Assembly: GCA_034509735.1 (NCBI GenBank)
Contig: JACGWO010000001.1
Span: forward strand, 34,723,966 to 34,787,965
Length of the DNA stretch: 64,000 nt
From: Sesamum alatum
Lineage: Eukaryota; Streptophyta; Magnoliopsida; Lamiales; Pedaliaceae
Direction of reading: 5' to 3'
Positions 58,296 to 64,000 of the stretch are shown one piece after another. Numbering within the stretch: the stretch's first letter is position 1; every line of letters begins with the position of its first letter. A program made the translations under genes and the position numbers. The notes beneath the pieces are model-generated. The model did not search any database. It saw nothing but the letters and a program-made list of their open reading frames with translations, and was not told the DNA's origin.

Positions 58296-58822
58296 AAAAA
58301 CTGCAAGGGAAGACAAGCCCAGGTGTTGGAGGTCCATGGAGGATTCCATCTGTTGGCCCACGGAGGATCCATGGATAAGAGGCCCGATGTAGGCCCATGA
58401 TGGAGAGTCCAAGAAGATGAAGAGGACTTACAAGGCCTATTGCATGTAATTGGTTATAAAAATCTTGTAATAGCATAGGGCCCACCCTTAGATTGACCAT
58501 AGATCAACTGTGGGATCAATGGGTCACATAGGTTTGGGCTTGTGATCATCCTACAGGGGCGTGCTAGGTTTTATTTTACATGCGATGCGTTTTTACGCTT
58601 TGAGTATTCTATATGCTTCATGTATGTTGACATTTATGCTTAGAATATTCCTACAATTACACATGCAAAACACTTAATATGTGATGAGGTCTCGTCCATT
58701 AAAACTCTCAACTTGATTGGACCAAGCTAAAAGATTAGACCCCTAATAAATGGACTAGAACCTTAGTTGTTCATCCAAGCCTTCCATCCATGACAAAGTG
58801 AGGAAGCTAGTTTCAGTCAATT

Positions 58823-58938
58823 GCGTGGTCTGACGAGTCATGGCACGTCTTTTGTCCTGAAAATAAACTGCACATTTTTTTGTGAACGAAGTGAAAACAA
58901 TCCTGTTACTTGTCTCACGAGTCGTGGGGATAGCAGTG
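58823..58938 (+). promoter_or_regulatory. Twin palindrome-loop hairpins in B2 leader (one eroded)
   Basis: Hairpin 1 (58823-58848) is weak: GCGTG with CACGT, and the palindrome is changed to GACGAGTCATG. Hairpin 2 (58902-58938) keeps a perfect CACGAGTCGTG (58916-58926) over CTGTTACT with GATAGCAG. After removing C3 and one TSD, the palindromes lie ~458 and ~374 nt upstream of the gag ATG. Confidence 0.5.
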
Positions 58939-59102
58939 AGTGCTATGATTCGGTTGATGGGTCGGGACTAACACCTGATTAACGTGATTCACTTGGAGTC
59001 CTCGGGATCACGTAAAAGGGTCAGAAAAAATCTCTTGGGGATCTCGTTGGAGGAGAATGGTATGGAATACCTCCCACAAGGTTATTTTTCATGCGAATCG
59101 TA

Positions 59103-59107
59103 AATGT
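59103..59107. repeat. Target-site duplication of C3, left copy (aatgt)
   Basis: aatgt before the LTR; the second copy is at 61101-61105. Confidence 0.93.
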
Positions 59108-61100
59108 TGAAAGAAATCGGTGGATCGTCCCGAGAATTGCGCGAATGCGGAAGCGTGATAAAAATAAACATATGAAAATTAAAGCATGCTTTAAATTTAA
59201 AAGTACACGCTCAAGGGGTGTGCCCTTGAGGTTCCCGGGCGATCGGTGTATCTCATGATCATATAACATGTAAAGAAATCATAGAGGCCATAGAGTTGAA
59301 AATTAAAGAGGGACGAAAAAGTAAAACGAGACCTACCCGTTGTCATTTTCGTCTTCAACGGCTACTCGCGTTGTTCCCCGTTTTGCACCGAGATCTCGTT
59401 CTTGAGACCCTCCAAATCGTGACACACGATCCACCCACGTATCTTGCACGTCGTGCTAGCAACGAACATGTGTATATTTTTGGAGTGGATGAATCAACAA
59501 CACGTTATCAATTAACGGTATTGATTCATCTAAGTTCTAATGTTCCAAGAACAAAAGAACTAAGAAATATTTTCTTGTTAGAGAGAGAGGGGGGGACGAG
59601 AGGTGAGGAAGGGGGAGATGAGTGTGTGTTGTGTGTGTGATTTCAAGAATCATCATCCTTCAAAAGGTTGGAAGCTAGAGGTATTTATAGAGGAGGAGTT
59701 TAATCCTCTTTAAACTCCTACTCTAAGAACTCTAATTTGACTAGGATTTTGACCTAGTCAAAGTCCTAGTCAAACTAGTGTTTGACCTAGTCAAACGAAT
59801 CCTAGCCTTCCATCTCCCTTTCCATCTCAACCGTTGATTTTAATTTAATGGAATATTTAAATCCCATTAAATATTCCAAAAGGCTAAAAGAATAAATATA
59901 ATATAATAAATAAATATTAATATTTATTCTAAGCCCATTAAATCAACCCTTTAATAAATCCTATTTATTAATTTAATTCCTTTTATCAAATAGAAGGAAT
60001 TAATTTCTCCAAGAAAATATAGGACCCGATTAAATCTAATTTAATCATTCCTTTACTCCAATATTTAATTCCAAATTAAATATTAAGTGTGTGTGGATAG
60101 TGTGTGACTCTTTAGGTTCACCATTCAGCTAGACTTGGTCGGATTCCTAAAATCCGCCCGTTACCATGGGTGGCCATCTAGCAACGGTCCATGGCACTAG
60201 AGACTAGGTGAAATAATTGGGGATGAACATTTAGGCTCTAACAGTATACTTGTCCTTCTGTCTTCGATCTCATCACTTAGAGTCTAGGGCACGGAAAATG
60301 CAGGTACCCATTTTGGACCTAAGTGTCGGTCTGTCCTTACTAAACTCCGCAAGGGAAACCTTCCCTTCTGTTCAGTTACTGTGGCCACAGATTTCAGGGA
60401 CAAGACACAGAGCATACATGAGACTCAACTGTCAATGCCTTTTGACAGGAGACAGATCCTTTCTTGGAAACTACTGTCACTTTGTGCACCCGAGCTGCAC
60501 TAGACATGGCTTATGACTACTCAAGAGTATTTTGGCAATCTCTCACCATATCTAAGATACAGACCTGATGCACAGGTAAACTCAGCAGTTCCTCAAGTCA
60601 AAGGACTTGGCCTGTACCGTTGGAACCGGGAATACACGTCATACCTTGCTGACCATACTTAAGGTCCTCCGTAAGACGGTTCCCGCGAGTCACCTCATTC
60701 AGCTGCTTCCTAGCATGTTGACCCACTAACACTGCTTAGACGACCTTCGTCACCCGTCGATGAAATACGACAGCAGATGCTTAGTGCAAGTCTCAAAGGG
60801 AATCCCGCTACCCATTTTCGTGATTCCTTGACTTGGAGATTTTCGGACTGATTCGGTAAGACTGATTTCATGGACCTACCTCCAAGCGTAGTCCCAGTCC
60901 CCGAAATCGCTTCTCAATCCGTGGGCTTTGTTTGCGTAGTGAACAGAAATGTAAATGCAGATAAGTGAACGTAGACAAAGTATTGCCATATGAATTTTCA
61001 CTTTTTTATTCATAAATGTTTTATCAAATACCAAGAAATTGTCTAGACATAGGTTATACATTCCTGCCAAAATTGGCTTACATGGTCACCTATTCTAACA
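59108..61100 (-). mobile_element. C3: solo LTR-C, 1993 bp
   Basis: A complete LTR-C (TGTTAGAATAGG … TTTCTTTCA on the minus strand) with no internal region, flanked by the 5-bp duplication aatgt. This is the product of recombination between the two LTRs of one element. It is very similar to the C1 3' LTR and carries TATAAATA at 59682-59689 and the conserved block (60155-60215). Confidence 0.96.
59682..59689 (-). promoter_or_regulatory. TATA box in solo LTR C3
   Basis: Minus-strand TATAAATA, same position and context as in the C1 3' LTR. Confidence 0.6.
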
Positions 61101-61105
61101 AATGT
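61101..61105. repeat. Target-site duplication of C3, right copy (aatgt)
   Basis: Directly after the LTR terminus ctaaca at 61100. Confidence 0.93.
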
Positions 61106-61287
61106 GGGGTATGGAGAATTTCGCTTGTGGACCCCAAGCCCACTAGGTATCCATTTCTCGAAATCCCGTTTGAGAGTGATGGGCTTTCGTAGAAATAGTG
61201 GGAGAGGTTAAGGACTAAAGATCGAGTCTTAACTTAAATTTAATATTACTTCGTTCTGCTTTCTATTTTATGCTTCATATATTGTGA
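61106..61287 (+). mobile_element. B2 leader, part 2
   Basis: Continues the leader after C3 (ggggtatggagaattt…) to the gag ATG. Matches B1 21320-21520 reversed. Confidence 0.88.
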
Positions 61288-63650
61288 ATGTCTAAGTATC
61301 CACCAAATGCGCTGCTAGAGGCTAGTTAATGGAACCAACTACACGAATTGACTGTGAAACCTTAAGATGGTCATTGATTTCCAGAACTTTAACTCACATG
61401 CCGGATGAGGACGTTCCTCAACCCTTGTCGGAGGGGTCGACAACTAAAGCAACGCTTGGTATTCAAGGAGTTGAAGGACGACCACCGGCAAGTAGGATAT
61501 GATGATGTTGGCTCAACTGTGCTTCGTTTGCATCATGTCTATGCGGTCCCACACCTGCATGTAAGATATAATGCAACGAAGGCATTTTTGGAGCCAAGAT
61601 GACAGAAGAGACGTCTGTACATGAACATGGCGCAATAATGGTATCCTTCATGGAGAAGCTCAAAAGACCTCCATGACAATCTTGAAATAGAAACGTACTT
61701 TAATGTGATCCTTCAGTATCTTCCTCCCTCCCATGAACCATTTATCATAAGCATGAATGAGCTTGAAAGAGATCTTCATAGGTTGATAATTATGTTGGTC
61801 TAAGTACAAGGCAACGGTTGTAAAATCTGCGACGTTGGTATTAGTAGGAGAGGCTTCAACCTCTATAGCGAAAGGCAAGGGTGCCAGACACCAATACAGG
61901 AAGAGGGCTAAGGTGACATTAACTGTTAAGCACTTCGAGTGCAATTCCTTTAACACCACAACGTGCAGGTAAAGGAAAGAGCAAAAGGGTTCAGCCGTCA
62001 AGTTTATAGATTTCTAAGAATGTATGCATTTACTGCCGTAAAAAGGCTCATTGGAAGAGGGAGTGTCCTAAACCCCTCTCCAATAAAGGTATATTTTGAT
62101 ATTGAGTATTAACATGATCACTTTACTTTGTTTGGTACTGGATACCGTTCTTGTCACAAATCTGTAGGCAGTTTGTAGAAAGTGATAAGGATTAAAAAGC
62201 CAAGAATAGTTCTAGGATTCAACAATGGCAAGGCCATTACTGAAAAAGACTAGAGACTTGTTAGGCCTATAATCATGATCATGTTAGGATAGCTTATAGG
62301 AATTACATAACCTAGCATGATCAAAAGTATGTCTCTTTGTTGGACAAAGGTTTTTTCATACATATTTGATCAACAGAATTATTAAATATTGATTCATGTT
62401 TGCTAGTGTTTACACGTAAATTCCTAAAACACAATCTCATAAAAGGGTTTATGAATACTCAAAATTCAAATGATCTAAATGGATTAACCAAGACCAACTT
62501 ACAAATTTGGCATCCGCAACAGCTAGGGCGGTTTTCTCTTATTAAAGATGAGTAAATTGGAAGGTTCGATGAATCTAGAAATAGACGATTCGAATTGACT
62601 AAATTTACAAATCTTTTCTGAAGAAGAAAAAGCCCTATAGCGCTTTGTTGGACAAAGTAGGCTTGCCAAATAGTCTATTGGATGGGATCCAGTAATAATG
62701 TAGGTTACTGAATACACAAAACCATGAGGGGGTTCACAAGTCTAAAAGGTCCCACAGGAGGTTTGTGAATTAGACTTGAGGTGGTGAATAGTAAATGGCT
62801 GCAAAATTGAACCTATTTCGATAGGATCGAAAAGGCCATGTGTTTAGTGGGAGTTCTTGAGCATCCAGTTGAGAATTGAATTCTCAACGAAATGCTTTCT
62901 GTAAGGGCCTAATATGACGGTCTCTGATAAAGAGAGTGATCGAGCCTCGTTGGACGGAGGTCGATCGAAGTTTTGGCAAATTACCTTAGCCCCTATAGAC
63001 GTAGACTTGAAAATTATCAATGTAAGGAACGTGGCTTTTGCTACGAGTAACGCACTAGGTGCCATGGTTTGGCAAGCCTGTGTCCCGATAAAATCCATGA
63101 GCATGTAGTAGGATCCTACATACGTCGAGAGACTAGTGGGAGACAAATTAGACTCGGTGTTTGATTTGTACAGGTTTATGCCAGAATAATGCTAATATTG
63201 CTTATAATCGCATTTCTTACTTAAGCTGATCATATTTCAGTCCCCTTAAGAACAAACCCGAATGTCGTAAGAGGTAAAAGTGATCGGGATAAGTTTGGTT
63301 AAATTTGGATAGTGATCCAAACAACCTAGAGAACATAATGTTGGACATCGTAGTCGGGTTTATGGAGTGGAGCCATAGAATCCACTAGGAAATTCAAACA
63401 AGTTTTGAAACACCGCATAACTAGAATAATTGTTTTGGTAATGTCTTGTTCATCATGGATGATTCAAGAGGTTAGGAATCACAAAAACACAACTGTAGCT
63501 CACAAAAATTCTCCAAGACATTTTAGGGGTCCCACATACATATCGTGAGTTGAGCTTTTCGAAGACTCAGTCATGATAGAGTGATGAGAAAGCTCAGATA
63601 TGTAGAGGGATAAATTGTTCGAGACTCAGTCATGGTTAGACTGATGAGAA
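61288..63650 (+). pseudogene. B2 gag-pol, heavily decayed and deleted
   Basis: The ATG at 61288 opens MSKYPPNALLEA, then a stop after about 13 codons. Gag homology continues in shifting frames (LKDDHR, HHVYAVPHLHVRYNATKAF at ~61520-61600). The zinc knuckle CIYCRKKAHWKRECP is complete (62026-62070). Protease is degenerate (LDTVLVTNL in place of LDTGCGSHIC). Integrase, then the integrase C-terminus (YVERLVGDKLDSVFDLYRF, ~63121), are recognisable; the RT start (LDSDPNNLENIMLDIV, ~63310) follows and most of RT and RNase H is absent. B1 shares the same decayed sequence over its preserved part. Confidence 0.8.
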
Positions 63651-63659
63651 AGCGTAGAT

Positions 63660-64000
63660 TGTAAGAATAGGTGATCAGAAAGTCAATTGGATTGACGGTT
63701 TTGGAAACTATTCGTCAATCTTAATTAATACAATATTATCCTAATGAATAGAGTAAGTATTCATCACTGGCATTGTGCTTGTTGTGCTTACTACTAACTT
63801 TGAACGACGTTTCAACGTCACAACAAATGCTGACAGACCAATTAGATAACCCATGTGGTTGGGTTGCGCATTGGATGGCAGCTATAAAACCAATTTTTGA
63901 GAGTTGGTATGAAACGTTCCAAGTCGAGGACATCGAGACTGGGCATCTAGTGTCCCATTGAGACTTGCACTAAGTATTATATTCACTGGGTGAGTGCCGA
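63660..64000 (+). mobile_element. B2 3' LTR (start), cut by the window edge
   Basis: Starts TGTAAGAATAGGTGATCAGAAAGTC, like the LTR-B 5' end but diverged. It continues to the window end; the conserved block would lie beyond. The preceding agaaagcgtagat is a degenerate PPT. Confidence 0.8.

Larger units (their letters stand above)
58296..59107 (+). mobile_element. B2 leader, part 1
   Basis: Reverse complement of the B1 leader (about 22250 to 21530). Its 5' LTR, PBS and GC island are missing; it is fused to an A RT fragment. It carries the twin hairpins and is interrupted by solo LTR C3 after cgtaaatgt. Confidence 0.85.

Overview
The window is repeat-only DNA from a plant nuclear genome, most likely a dicot. 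Nearly every base can be assigned to long-terminal-repeat retrotransposons of the Ty1/copia superfamily nested inside one another, plus one Ty3/gypsy fragment. I found no host gene, no tRNA or rRNA gene, and nothing prokaryotic. The copia assignment rests on the domain order gag - zinc knuckle - protease - integrase - reverse transcriptase (YVDD) - RNase H, on initiator-Met primer binding sites (TGGTATCAGAGC), on TG...CA LTR ends, and on 5-bp target duplications.

Three related copia families are present. Family A has LTRs of about 2.23 kb ending TGTCCTTCA. Family B has LTRs of about 2.24 kb ending AATCTTTCA. Family C has LTRs of about 2.0 kb ending TTTCTTTCA. All LTRs start TGTTRGAATAGGTGA. 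Copies are labelled here: A1 (+, gap to 16736), A2 (-, 33652-43398), A3 (+, 52783-57687), A4 (-, 5' end only, 2430-7354); B1 (-, 18260-25788), B2 (+, 58296 to window end), B3 (- remnant, 48214-50524); C1 (-, 26799-46769), C2 (-, 16737-26523, split), C3 (solo LTR, 59108-61100), C4 (LTR stub, 26524-26798).

Layout. 1-7354: rearranged family A LTRs, including a 0.5-kb inverted repeat and a U3 tandem triplication. 7355-9552: Ty3/gypsy pol pseudogene on the minus strand. 9553-10052: 500 N. 10053-16736: A1. 16737-26523: C2 pol, interrupted by B1 (TSD cttga). 26524-46769: C-family LTR stub, then C1, whose leader is interrupted by A2 (TSD atgcg). 46770-50524: an LTR-A fragment inside a B3 leader/LTR remnant. 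50525-52782: AT-rich DNA of unknown origin. 52783-58295: A3 and a second A pol fragment. 58296-64000: B2, whose leader is split by solo LTR C3 (TSD aatgt).

No coding region is intact; all gag-pol genes carry stops, frameshifts or deletions. Several copies look like non-autonomous derivatives that were moved in trans. A1 and A2 share an identical roughly 340-bp reverse-transcriptase deletion, and B1 and B2 share the same decayed coding region.

The most interesting signal is in the untranslated leaders. All three families carry two hairpins about 80 nt apart, each showing the palindrome CACGAGTCGTG in its loop, at a fixed distance (about 360 and 450 nt) upstream of the gag ATG. The stem sequences differ between families but still pair. 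This looks like a dimerisation/packaging signal and is the best candidate here for an undescribed system. Each leader that extends to its PBS also carries a very GC-rich island about 200-270 nt from it. The sequence on both sides of the gap (about 6.4-14.3 kb) has unusually many single-base indels, so some frameshifts there may be assembly errors.
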